Part shown: piece by piece, positions 1-8,197 of the stretch
Position numbering within the stretch: position 1 is the stretch's first letter
How the letters are laid out: every line of letters starts with the position of its first letter
NCBI GenBank assembly: GCA_024809215.1
Contig: JANUBW010000006.1
Span: 310,936-374,935, forward strand
Direction: 5' to 3'
Source: Niastella sp. OAS944
GTDB lineage: Bacteria > Bacteroidota > Bacteroidia > Chitinophagales > Chitinophagaceae
Length of the DNA stretch: 64,000 bases
Program-made: the position numbers and the translations under genes
The notes under the pieces: model-generated
What the model was told of the DNA's origin: nothing
Seen by the model: the letters and a program-made list of their open reading frames with translations, nothing else
Database searches by the model: none

Positions 1-435
1 ATATTCGCGGTAATATTCATTCTTTTCATATACTTTGGGATTGTCTGACCGGTTGATGCCTCGGCCGGGATTTATTTGCAGCATTCGTTTGAAGTTTGCG
101 GCATCTATATCGCCGGCCTGTACTTTCATTAATGTACGATGATGCTGGAAAAGCGAAAGGCCATCGGGCGACTCTTCAAAGAATTGAATAAAATACTGGC
201 TCAAATGCGCGTTGCAATGCAAATTGCATAGGGTATAACTGGGAATAAGATACAAATGCCCGGGTTCCAGCTTAAGGTTGATCTGGCTGTTCGAAACGGA
301 TCCTTCACCTTCATCGATGTAATAAAGCCGATAATAAGGACTGATCACATTCTTGTAATTCCATTTAGAGGTGAGGTGCACATGATCGATGTGCAGCAGG
401 GAAAATGAATGTTTTAACAATCTCCGGTTCATCAT
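1..435 (-). CDS. AraC-family transcriptional regulator, N-terminal part (cut by window start)
   Basis: The minus-strand frame opens with a double ATG (435 and 432) and stays open to the window edge, giving about 145 residues without a stop. The visible part reads as a cupin-like arabinose-binding sensor domain: an early His-rich strand, a Tyr-Tyr-Arg-Leu-Tyr-Tyr segment, an Asp-Glu-Gly-Glu-Gly turn, then a Leu-Glu-Pro-Gly-His-Leu-Tyr-Leu-Ile-Pro block typical of AraC-type effector domains. The helix-turn-helix half would lie outside the window, so the family call rests on the sensor half only. It is divergent from the aldo/keto reductase at 559, separated by about 120 bp, which suggests but does not prove that it controls that gene. 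Confidence 0.62.
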   Translation of the reverse strand, partial: MMNRRLLKHSFSLLHIDHVHLTSKWNYKNVISPYYRLYYIDEGEGSVSNSQINLKLEPGHLYLIPSYTLCNLHCNAHLSQYFIQFFEESPDGLSLFQHHRTLMKVQAGDIDAANFKRMLQINPGRGINRSDNPKVYEKNEYYREY

Positions 436-520
436 GATGGCAGCTTGAACTGCAAAGAAAAGGTCGGATTCGTATAAAACAAAGTCTTATTTTTTACAGG
501 AAGAAAATACCTGGGCGGCC

Positions 521-528
521 TACATTTG
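521..528 (+). promoter_or_regulatory. Candidate Bacteroidota -7 element before the aldo/keto reductase
   Basis: TACATTTG matches the Bacteroidota -7 consensus TAnnTTTG exactly and lies about 30 bp before the ATG at 559. No TTTG is seen at the usual 19-21 bp upstream, so an activator may be needed or the match may be chance. Confidence 0.35.
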
Positions 529-558
529 TTGATCAACGATTAAAATTAATAATATCTG

Positions 559-1578
559 ATGAGCGAGATCAAATTGCCAAAAGTGGTGGTGGGCACCAGC
601 GGGTTGGGAAACCTGTATGTGGCTTTACCGGAGGCCGATAAATGCGCTATTGTAGGTGAATGGATAAAGTATTCCGGCAAACCGGCCGTGTTCGACAGTG
701 CCGGTAAATATGGCGCCGGCCAGTCGCTGGAGTCGTTGGGAAATTGTTTGCGCCAGCTACAGGTAAAACCAGCGGATGTATTGATCAGTAATAAACTGGG
801 CTGGTACCGCATCCCCCTCACCGGCCCCGAACCAACATTTGAGCCTGGCGTGTGGAAGGATATTAAACATGATGCAGAACAGCGGATCAGCTATGAAGGA
901 ATTTTACAATGTTACGAACAGGGCAATGAATTGCTGAACGGTTATCATGCAGAACTGGTATCGGTACACGATCCGGATGAATACCTGGCCGCTGCAAAAG
1001 ATAGTACAGACCGTGCTCAACGGTTTGAAAATGTAAAAGAAGCTTACCGTGCTTTGTTTGAATTAAAAGCTGCCGGTAAAGTAAAAGCAGTGGGCGTGGG
1101 CGCCAAAACCTGGACGGTCATAAAAGAGATCACCGACCAGGTGCGGCTCGACTGGGTTATGATAGCCAACAGTATGACCCTGCATTCGCACCCGGCCGAC
1201 CTGTTGCAATACATGCAACAATTAAAGGATAAGGGTACACTTATTATTAACTCGGCCGTTTTTAACGGCGGCTTTTTAACCGGGGGTGATTTTTACAATT
1301 ATAAACCGGTTACAGCAGGTAACCCAAAGGACGATGCCTTATTGCAATGGCGTAAAGACTTCTTTGCCCTTTGCGAAGCATATGGTGTTGAACCAGCTCA
1401 TGCCTGTATTCAGTTTGGTATAAATGGTCCTGGTGTAACCAGTATTGCATTAAGCACCAGCCGGCCACAGAAAGTAAAAGGCAATGTTGATATGGCAACT
1501 ACGCCCATGCCTGCCGGTTTTTGGGCTGAAGCAAAAAAACGCCTCCACCTCGATGGGCTGTTTGCCCCCCTTATTTGA
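559..1578 (+). CDS. Aldo/keto reductase, sugar dehydrogenase-like
   Basis: A 339-residue single-domain TIM-barrel oxidoreductase of the aldo/keto reductase superfamily, expected to be cytoplasmic and NAD(P)-dependent. The catalytic tetrad can be assigned as Asp46 and Tyr51 (motif FDSAGKYG), Lys79 (SNKLGW) and His137 (SVHDPD). The N-terminal VVVGTSGLGNLY and the Asp-Ser-Ala-Gly-Lys-Tyr-Gly signature resemble the branch containing L-fucose or D-threo-aldose 1-dehydrogenases and pyridoxal 4-dehydrogenase, so oxidation of a free sugar is plausible; the exact substrate is not readable. It has no signal peptide. A perfect hairpin follows at 1621. The neighbouring AraC-type regulator and secreted polysaccharide lyase fit a role in catabolism of released sugars. 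Confidence 0.85.
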   Translation: MSEIKLPKVVVGTSGLGNLYVALPEADKCAIVGEWIKYSGKPAVFDSAGKYGAGQSLESLGNCLRQLQVKPADVLISNKLGWYRIPLTGPEPTFEPGVWKDIKHDAEQRISYEGILQCYEQGNELLNGYHAELVSVHDPDEYLAAAKDSTDRAQRFENVKEAYRALFELKAAGKVKAVGVGAKTWTVIKEITDQVRLDWVMIANSMTLHSHPADLLQYMQQLKDKGTLIINSAVFNGGFLTGGDFYNYKPVTAGNPKDDALLQWRKDFFALCEAYGVEPAHACIQFGINGPGVTSIALSTSRPQKVKGNVDMATTPMPAGFWAEAKKRLHLDGLFAPLI

Positions 1579-1620
1579 CAGATCACACCGCCATAGTTTC
1601 ATAGTAAGGTAAATACATTT

Positions 1621-1649
1621 GATCAGGCCAGGTTTTTCCTGGCCTGATC
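1621..1649. terminator. Perfect 12-bp inverted repeat downstream of the aldo/keto reductase
   Basis: GATCAGGCCAGG and its exact complement CCTGGCCTGATC flank a TTTTT loop, starting 43 bp after the stop at 1578. No U-run follows, so it may be a terminator of the non-canonical kind common in Bacteroidota or an mRNA-stabilising hairpin in the leader of the next gene (1683). Confidence 0.6.
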
Positions 1650-1682
1650 TGCTATTACCATAACTATTAAATACTAACGATT

Positions 1683-3578
1683 ATGAAAAAGAACATGGTT
1701 CTTAGCTGGCTTTTCTTTTCTCTTTCCCTGTTTGCCGGGTACAATGCAACGGCACAGGCATTTGTTCACCCCGGCTTATTACACACCGAAGCCGACTTTG
1801 CCCGCATGCGTGCTAAAGTAAATGCCAACGCCCAGCCCTGGAAGGGCAGCTGGGACCTGCTGGTGGCCAATAGTCATTCGCAGTTAGGATATGTAGCACG
1901 CCCCACCGATACGGTTATAAGAGGCGGTACCGGGCAAAACTACCCGCAGCTGTACAATGATATTGCAGCTGCGTATCAATGCGCACTGCGCTGGAAGATC
2001 TCGGGCGATGTGGCTTATGCCAATAAAAGCATCGATATCATGAACCAGTGGTCGGCCACGCTGCAACATGTAACCGGCAATGCCGATCGCTTTTTGGCGG
2101 CCGGTATTTATGGTTACCAGTTTGCCAATGCAGCGGAGATCATGCGTACTTACAGTGGTTGGGCCGCTGCTGATTTCACCCGCTTTAAGAATATGATGTT
2201 GAATGAATTTTATCCGCTATGTGAAGACTTTCTTACCAACCACAACACGGCCTGTATTACCAATTATTGGGCTAACTGGGACCAGTGTAATATGGCCGCC
2301 ATACTGGCTATTGGTGTTTTGTGCGATCGCCGCGACCTGTACAATCGCGCTATCAATTATTTTAAAACAGGTGCAGGTAATGGCGCTATTACAAAAACAG
2401 TATGGTACCTGCATTCATCTACATTAGGCCAGTGGCAGGAGAGTGGCCGTGACCAGGGACACTGTACCCTGGGCATTGGGTTAATGGCTTCCTTTTGTGA
2501 AATGGCCTGGAACCAGGGCGACGATATGTACGGGTACGATAGCAATCGCTTTATGAAAGGAGCAGAATACGTAGCCCAATATAATACCGGCAATACAGTC
2601 CCATACACCACTTATACCTGGGGAACGGGTCAGAATTGTGCGCAAATGTCGCAAACAGTTATTTCTGACGCCAGCAGGGGGAATATTCGTCCGGTTTGGG
2701 AAATGGTATATAATCATTACGCCAATCGCATGGGATTATCGGTACCTGGTATAGCTGCATATGCAACATTGCATCGCCCCGAAGGCGGTGGCGGCAATTA
2801 TGGCACTGCCAGCGGTGGTTACGATCAGCTGGGTTTTGGTACGCTTACTTTTACCCGCGATGCGTTTGTGCCCAATACCGTAAGCAATGGAACATACAAG
2901 ATCTTTGCCCGCCACAGCGGCAAAGCGCTCGATGTATTGAACAACGGAACCGCCAACGGCAGCAATGTGCAACAATATGCCAACAATACCTGTGTATGTC
3001 AGAACTGGACGTTGGCGCACCAGGGCAATGGCATCTACAGCGTAACGGGTGTTGGCAGCGGCAAAATGTTGGAGGTAACCAGTAATTCAACAGCCGATGG
3101 CGCCAATGTACAAATATGGACAAGTAACAATGGCAACAACCAGCGATTTACTTTTCTGCCTGCCGGCGATGGGTATTTTCGCATCAATGCCGTGCATAGT
3201 GGTAAATGCGTTGATGTTAACGGCAGCTCAACAGCCGATGGCGCCAACGTACAACAATGGACTTATTTGGCCGGCGCCAACCAGCAATGGCGGCTTGTGC
3301 CCGTAACAACGGCAAGAATGGAAACCTCCGCTGCACCACAGGTGGATATAAGTAATATTGTAGTTATAACACCTAACCCTGCTAATGAAAAGCTGACTGT
3401 TTATTTTCGCGATAAAGCCACCATCAAAATGTTCAATGCAAAAGGGCAACAGGTATATTCGAATACTGCAAAGGGAAACCAGCAAACCATAGATATAAGC
3501 AAATTCTCAAAAGGCTCATATTTTATAAAAGTGAGCATGGGTAAAGAAAATGTTGTTAAGACAATAATTAAAGAATAA
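1683..3578 (+). CDS. Secreted alginate-lyase-family protein with ricin-type lectin module and T9SS tail
   Basis: 631 residues. A signal peptide (about 1-25, ending near ATAQA) is followed by an alginate_lyase-type alpha/alpha-barrel domain (about 28-350). Its hallmarks are the opening HPGLLHTEADFARMR, the Asn-Tyr-Trp-Ala-Asn-Trp block and the ESGRDQGH signature with a downstream AWNQGDDMYGY. Residues 403-540 form a ricin-type beta-trefoil (CBM13-like) with three ALDV/QxW-like repeats. The last 75 residues (ITPNPANEKL onward, ending in VVKTIIKE) are a T9SS type A sorting domain, so the enzyme should be exported and surface-attached or released. The family cleaves uronic-acid polymers (alginate, glucuronan) by beta-elimination; CAZy family PL38 is one candidate, and substrate is unassigned. 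It sits alone between a hairpin and a repeat-filled gap. Confidence 0.82.
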   Translation: MKKNMVLSWLFFSLSLFAGYNATAQAFVHPGLLHTEADFARMRAKVNANAQPWKGSWDLLVANSHSQLGYVARPTDTVIRGGTGQNYPQLYNDIAAAYQCALRWKISGDVAYANKSIDIMNQWSATLQHVTGNADRFLAAGIYGYQFANAAEIMRTYSGWAAADFTRFKNMMLNEFYPLCEDFLTNHNTACITNYWANWDQCNMAAILAIGVLCDRRDLYNRAINYFKTGAGNGAITKTVWYLHSSTLGQWQESGRDQGHCTLGIGLMASFCEMAWNQGDDMYGYDSNRFMKGAEYVAQYNTGNTVPYTTYTWGTGQNCAQMSQTVISDASRGNIRPVWEMVYNHYANRMGLSVPGIAAYATLHRPEGGGGNYGTASGGYDQLGFGTLTFTRDAFVPNTVSNGTYKIFARHSGKALDVLNNGTANGSNVQQYANNTCVCQNWTLAHQGNGIYSVTGVGSGKMLEVTSNSTADGANVQIWTSNNGNNQRFTFLPAGDGYFRINAVHSGKCVDVNGSSTADGANVQQWTYLAGANQQWRLVPVTTARMETSAAPQVDISNIVVITPNPANEKLTVYFRDKATIKMFNAKGQQVYSNTAKGNQQTIDISKFSKGSYFIKVSMGKENVVKTIIKE

Positions 3579-3800
3579 ATCACAAATCTCAAGTTCCAGG
3601 ATCCAAAGAAGAAATCACAAACTTTAAATCACAAGCACCAAATAAATCCCAAATCACAAACAAATTCCAAATCATAAACTATCTATTGTATTCATTTGGA
3701 GCTTGGAACTTGGATTTTGGATTTTTTTGATTCTTTATTTGGTGCCTGGGTTTTGGATTTTATTTGGATCTTGGAATTTGGTTCTTGGATTTTTTTTTAA
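3578..3800. repeat. Word-repeat inverted element, family A copy 1
   Basis: About 220 bp starting at the stop codon of the upstream lyase. The left half (3578-3678) is a degenerate chain of CAAATC/TCACAAAT/TTCCAAG words; the right half (3705-3798) holds the complementary words TTGGAACTTGG, GGATTTTGG and GGAATTTGG, ending in a long T run. The two halves can pair as one large imperfect hairpin. A second copy with the same words lies at 37863-38098. It could serve as transcription terminator; origin is unknown. Confidence 0.72.
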
Positions 3801-3937
3801 AGTAATTGCCTGATTTTGAAAATGTTCACTTTGCTAAACTGTTAAGTAAACAAAAAACACGATTACACGAGCAGCAAGATTTGTACTTTTATATGGAAAC
3901 CAAAATCTGAACTGAACGTTGCTGCTTTGTTTGCTGT
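3801..3937 (+). other. Leader region of the HTCS gene
   Basis: The remainder of the 359-bp gap between 3578 and 3938, after the repeat element. It is AT-rich and must carry the promoter of the regulator gene. A TACTTTTA close to the -7 consensus occurs near 3886, but no properly spaced TTTG was found. Nothing else recognisable was seen. Confidence 0.4.
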
Positions 3938-6900
3938 ATGAAAACAGGAATTGTAAGAACGATTGCTCTGTCGCTACTGCTTTTTAATCTGTTCAAACCC
4001 TCGTTTGCTGCGGATTATCCTATTACCTCCTGGCTGGGAATAGAACAGGGGCTCTCAAACAATTCGGTGCGTTGTATTTACCAGGATAAGAAAGGATTTT
4101 TATGGTTTGGCACTTACGATGGCCTCAACCGGTACGACGCTTATACCTTCAAAGTTTTTCGAAATAATTTCAACAACACTTCTTCATTACCCAATAACTT
4201 CATCAATGCCATTGATGAAGATAATAATGGCAATATATGGGTGGCCACCCGCCAGGGTGTGGCCGTTTATCACCCCCTCGCCAACAATTTTACACCAATA
4301 TATTATAAGGCGGGCAACAATACGCCAGTTAAGTTAACATCGGTTATCCGCGATATTGAAAGAGATGGGAATGGCAATATGCTGATCGGCACTATTGATA
4401 TGGGTGTGGTATTTTGTGCAGCAGGCGACAGCGTGGGTGTTCGCCTGGCGACCGACGCACAGGCTGCCGGTGAAAACCTGGAGATAGCATCAATAAAAAA
4501 GGGAGCAGATAAAACCGTATGGGTGTTTATCAGGGGCAAAGGATTGTATCGGTTTGATGACACGGTTAAACGGTTGCGCCTTGTAAATGCAACAACGACC
4601 AATGCCAGTTGCCTGGAGATCAAAGAGGATAACATCTGGGTGGGAAGCAGCAGGGGCATGTACCGCTATAACATAAAACAGAATATATACGACAAGTATT
4701 ATAATGAACAGAATGGATTAAGCCAAAACGACGTAGTCAGTGTCACTGCCTCCGGGAATAACAAATTGTGGATTGCCACCAATGCCGGTATTACAGTAAT
4801 GGATATAACAAAAGACCAGGAATTACAATACCTGCAAGCCGGCAGGCAACGAAATTCTTTGAACAGTAACACAATCACTTCTATTCTGGAAGACCGTGAT
4901 GGCAGAATGTGGATCGGCAGTCTGCGCGGTGGTATCAATATCATTGATAACAAAAAACACTTATTCGGAAAAGTTGATGCAGATCCCCTGGCTGCCAATA
5001 CGCTCATCAGTAATTTTGTGTATACTTTTTATGAAGAACCCGATGGCAAATTATGGATTGGCACAGATGGTAATGGGTTAAGCATTTGGGACCGTAAGGC
5101 CAATACATTCAGGAATTACCAGCATAACCCCGCCGATGCGAATTCTTTAAATAATGATTACATTACCCATATCACCGGCGATTATCAAAATAATATCTGG
5201 ATTGCTACTTACAGGGGAGGCGGGGTGAGCCGGTATAACAGAGCGGCTGACAATTTTGAACATTTTAGATTTGTGCAAACATCGCCTTACCGCGAATTCG
5301 TGAATGGGCTCACCTATACTTTACTTGAAGATAAACGTAAAAGATTATGGAGCGGCACATTGCAATATGGACTTTTTTTATTGAACCGCCAGACAAATAG
5401 ATTCGAATTGTTCGATGAGAAGCTGAAAGACCTGTTTTTGCTTAGCGAAGACAATAAGGGCCTCCTGTGGGGCGGCTCATTATCACAGTTGATAGCAATC
5501 GATACGATCAATAAACAACACCGTTTTTATAACATTGGCAATCCCGTACGATCGTTGTTGGAAGATAAGGCTGGCAATTTTTGGGTTGGCACCGAAGGTG
5601 GCGGTCTGTTGTTGTTCGATCGTAAAAGCGGCGCAATTGTTACCCGGTATACCACAGACGATGGCTTGTGCAGTAACTCTGTATTGAATATACTCGACGA
5701 TAAACTTGGCAATTTATGGATCAGCACCTTTAATGGTATCTCTAAATTCAATATAAAAGACCGCGCGTTTACCAATTATTACCAGAACGACGGGTTGCAA
5801 AGCAACCAGTTCAATTATAATGCAGCCATTGCCTTACAAACGGGCGAATTGGTGTTTGGCGGCATAAAGGGATTTAATATTTTTTATCCCGCCAATATTG
5901 TTGAACAAAAACATACGCGGGCCATTTTGTTCACTGATATCAGGATCAATAACACACCCATTGAACAGGAGAATTCTGTTATTGAAAAAAGTACAGGCAA
6001 TAGCATTGAGGTCATTAAAGTGCCTTTTGATAAGGCCATTCTTTCATTTGAATTTGCTTCCCTTGAATATTCGGCCCCCGATAAAATGCAATACGCTTAT
6101 TTTCTCGAAGGGTGGGACAGGGGTTGGAACTATGCCAACAATGCACGCACGGCTGCATATACGCATCTTTCGGAGGGTTCTTATACTTTGCGGGTAAAAA
6201 GCACCAGCACGCCAGGGAAATGGGAGGGAAGTGAATTGCAATTAAAGATCATTGTGCTGCCACCATGGTACCGCAGTGTTTGGGCTTATATTTTATATGT
6301 TGTTGTTGCCGGTGCAATTGTATATATCTATAACCGGTACCGTATAAAACAAACACGTTTGCAATACGAAGTAAAGATCACCAACCTGAAGCTGGAAAAG
6401 GAAAAAGCCGACCGGGAGCGGGAACATGTTCAGCAGGAAGCCGACCGTATGTTGAATGAAAAGAAGATCACTTACTTCACCACTATTGCCCATGAATTCA
6501 GAACACCCCTGACATTGATCATCAATCCGCTTAAAGACCTGTTTAATAAGCGCGTAGAGGCACAGTCAAAACCCGATAGTGAATTAGGTATTGTTTACCG
6601 TAATGCCCGGCGAATGTTAAGTTTGGCCGATCAGCTGTTGTTGTTCCGCAAGGCGGAAAGCGGTATGGATACTATTAAGCCAACAAAACTGAATTTGCAT
6701 CACCTGGCCTGGGATGTTTACCTGTGTTTTGTACAGCAGGCCCGGTTGCAAAATATCAGCTACACTTTTACCTGTGCAAACGAAACATTGGAAATTTATG
6801 CCGATCGCGAAAAACTGGAGATCATTATTTATAACCTGTTGTCGAATGCTTTTAAGTATACGCCCGTTAACGGGGCTATTGCATTTACTGTAATTGAACA

Positions 6901-8077
6901 GGAAGGAAATATTCTTATTACAATAGCCGATACCGGCGCTGGTATTCCCAATCAAACCGGCGATAAACTGTTTGAACAGTTTTACCAGGCTGAACGTACC
7001 ATTACGGGATCAAAAGCTGGTTTTGGTATCGGGCTGTTCCTTGTAAAGCATTTTACCGATCAACATAAGGGTAAAATTACTTATAACAGCGAGGAAGGGA
7101 AGGGCGCTACTTTTTTTCTCTCCCTATTAAAAGGGGCCGATCATTTTGCGGGCATACCTATTACTGAAGTTAATGAATCGGGCCCTGTGTTTTTACAGGC
7201 ATTGAAACACGATCCCGTTGTTGAAGAAGTAAAACCCGAAGAAGATAAGTTGCCCGTGGCGGATGTGGTTACCGACAAACAAACCATATTGCTGATCGAT
7301 GACGATGAACAAATAAGGAATTACCTGGCTCAGCTGTTCAAAGATACTTACATTATACACCAGGCTGCCAGTGGGGTTGAAGGACTGAAGGCCGCTCAAA
7401 CCTGGCTGCCCGATTGTATTATTTCCGATGTGCATATGCAGGAAATGAACGGCATTGAATTATGTAAACAAATAAAAGAAAACGAAAGCCTCAATCATAT
7501 ACCGGTAATATTATTGACCGCCAGCACCTCCGATGACATTAAATTGAAAGGAGTAGAAGGCGGTGCCGATGATTACATTACCAAACCTTTTGATAATAAA
7601 TTGTTGCAGGCCCGAATTACCAGTTTGCTCAAAAGCCGCAACACGCTGCAGCGATATTTTTATAATGAGATCACGCTTAATAAGAACAACCAGCGGATAT
7701 CGCAGGAGTATAAAGAGTTTCTGGAGAAATGTATAGCCATTGTAGAAAGCCATCTCGATGACGAGTCCTTTAGCGTAAAAACGCTGATGGCTGAAATGGG
7801 CATGAGCCATTCGAACCTGTTTCGCAAGGTGAAGTCGGTATCGGGCCAGTCGGTAAATATCTTTATCCGCTTTATTCGTTTACGTAAGGCGGCGGAAATG
7901 TTTATCAATACAAATTATAATGTGAATGAAACCGCCGTAATGGTAGGCATAAATGATATTAAATACTTTCGCGAACAGTTTAATAAGCTGTTTGGAATGA
8001 ATCCCTCAGAATATATCAGGCGCTACAGGAAAGTTCATGGTAAAGGCTATACGGTTGACAGTAAATTAAAGGAGTAA
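3938..8077 (+). CDS. Hybrid two-component system (HTCS) sensor-regulator of a PUL
   Basis: 1379 residues combining a whole two-component pathway. Signal peptide 1-24; a periplasmic sensor of about 14 beta-propeller repeats (recurring GLWIGT/NLWISTF blades, roughly 25-690); Y_Y_Y domain (about 705-772); one membrane helix (about 780-800); coiled linker; HisKA with His852 in AHEFRTPLTL; HATPase with N-box near 968, DTGAGIP near 999 and GFGIGL near 1029; receiver domain with Asp1164 in IISDVHMQ and the TKPF lysine; C-terminal AraC helix-turn-helix (about 1275-1375). Such proteins bind oligosaccharides in the periplasm and activate adjacent susCD genes. It lies 120 bp upstream of, and co-oriented with, a tandem SusCD array whose leader carries a direct repeat (8085-8115). 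Confidence 0.96.
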   Translation: MKTGIVRTIALSLLLFNLFKPSFAADYPITSWLGIEQGLSNNSVRCIYQDKKGFLWFGTYDGLNRYDAYTFKVFRNNFNNTSSLPNNFINAIDEDNNGNIWVATRQGVAVYHPLANNFTPIYYKAGNNTPVKLTSVIRDIERDGNGNMLIGTIDMGVVFCAAGDSVGVRLATDAQAAGENLEIASIKKGADKTVWVFIRGKGLYRFDDTVKRLRLVNATTTNASCLEIKEDNIWVGSSRGMYRYNIKQNIYDKYYNEQNGLSQNDVVSVTASGNNKLWIATNAGITVMDITKDQELQYLQAGRQRNSLNSNTITSILEDRDGRMWIGSLRGGINIIDNKKHLFGKVDADPLAANTLISNFVYTFYEEPDGKLWIGTDGNGLSIWDRKANTFRNYQHNPADANSLNNDYITHITGDYQNNIWIATYRGGGVSRYNRAADNFEHFRFVQTSPYREFVNGLTYTLLEDKRKRLWSGTLQYGLFLLNRQTNRFELFDEKLKDLFLLSEDNKGLLWGGSLSQLIAIDTINKQHRFYNIGNPVRSLLEDKAGNFWVGTEGGGLLLFDRKSGAIVTRYTTDDGLCSNSVLNILDDKLGNLWISTFNGISKFNIKDRAFTNYYQNDGLQSNQFNYNAAIALQTGELVFGGIKGFNIFYPANIVEQKHTRAILFTDIRINNTPIEQENSVIEKSTGNSIEVIKVPFDKAILSFEFASLEYSAPDKMQYAYFLEGWDRGWNYANNARTAAYTHLSEGSYTLRVKSTSTPGKWEGSELQLKIIVLPPWYRSVWAYILYVVVAGAIVYIYNRYRIKQTRLQYEVKITNLKLEKEKADREREHVQQEADRMLNEKKITYFTTIAHEFRTPLTLIINPLKDLFNKRVEAQSKPDSELGIVYRNARRMLSLADQLLLFRKAESGMDTIKPTKLNLHHLAWDVYLCFVQQARLQNISYTFTCANETLEIYADREKLEIIIYNLLSNAFKYTPVNGAIAFTVIEQEGNILITIADTGAGIPNQTGDKLFEQFYQAERTITGSKAGFGIGLFLVKHFTDQHKGKITYNSEEGKGATFFLSLLKGADHFAGIPITEVNESGPVFLQALKHDPVVEEVKPEEDKLPVADVVTDKQTILLIDDDEQIRNYLAQLFKDTYIIHQAASGVEGLKAAQTWLPDCIISDVHMQEMNGIELCKQIKENESLNHIPVILLTASTSDDIKLKGVEGGADDYITKPFDNKLLQARITSLLKSRNTLQRYFYNEITLNKNNQRISQEYKEFLEKCIAIVESHLDDESFSVKTLMAEMGMSHSNLFRKVKSVSGQSVNIFIRFIRLRKAAEMFINTNYNVNETAVMVGINDIKYFREQFNKLFGMNPSEYIRRYRKVHGKGYTVDSKLKE

Positions 8078-8084
8078 TTGACCA

Positions 8085-8115
8085 ATTTACCCCCTTTTTT
8101 AGGCATTTACCCCCC
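8085..8115 (+). promoter_or_regulatory. Direct repeat ATTTACCCCC x2, candidate HTCS operator
   Basis: ATTTACCCCC occurs at 8085 and again at 8105, exactly 20 bp (two helical turns) apart, in the gap between the HTCS gene and the first susC. AraC-type DNA-binding domains characteristically bind direct repeats about two turns apart. A related pair, ATTTGCCCCC and ATTTGTCCCC, lies upstream of the GH5 gene at 30405-30437. Confidence 0.5.
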
Positions 8116-8197
8116 ACATAGGTGTTTGTTAGCACAGTTACTTTTACACAGTTAAAGCCTTTTTGTAACATATACTGCTAACAAAACTCGATTGCTT

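Noticed and set aside
3578..3800. CRISPR array
   Set aside because: Words are short, degenerate and contiguous, with no constant repeat/unique spacer alternation and no cas genes in the window.
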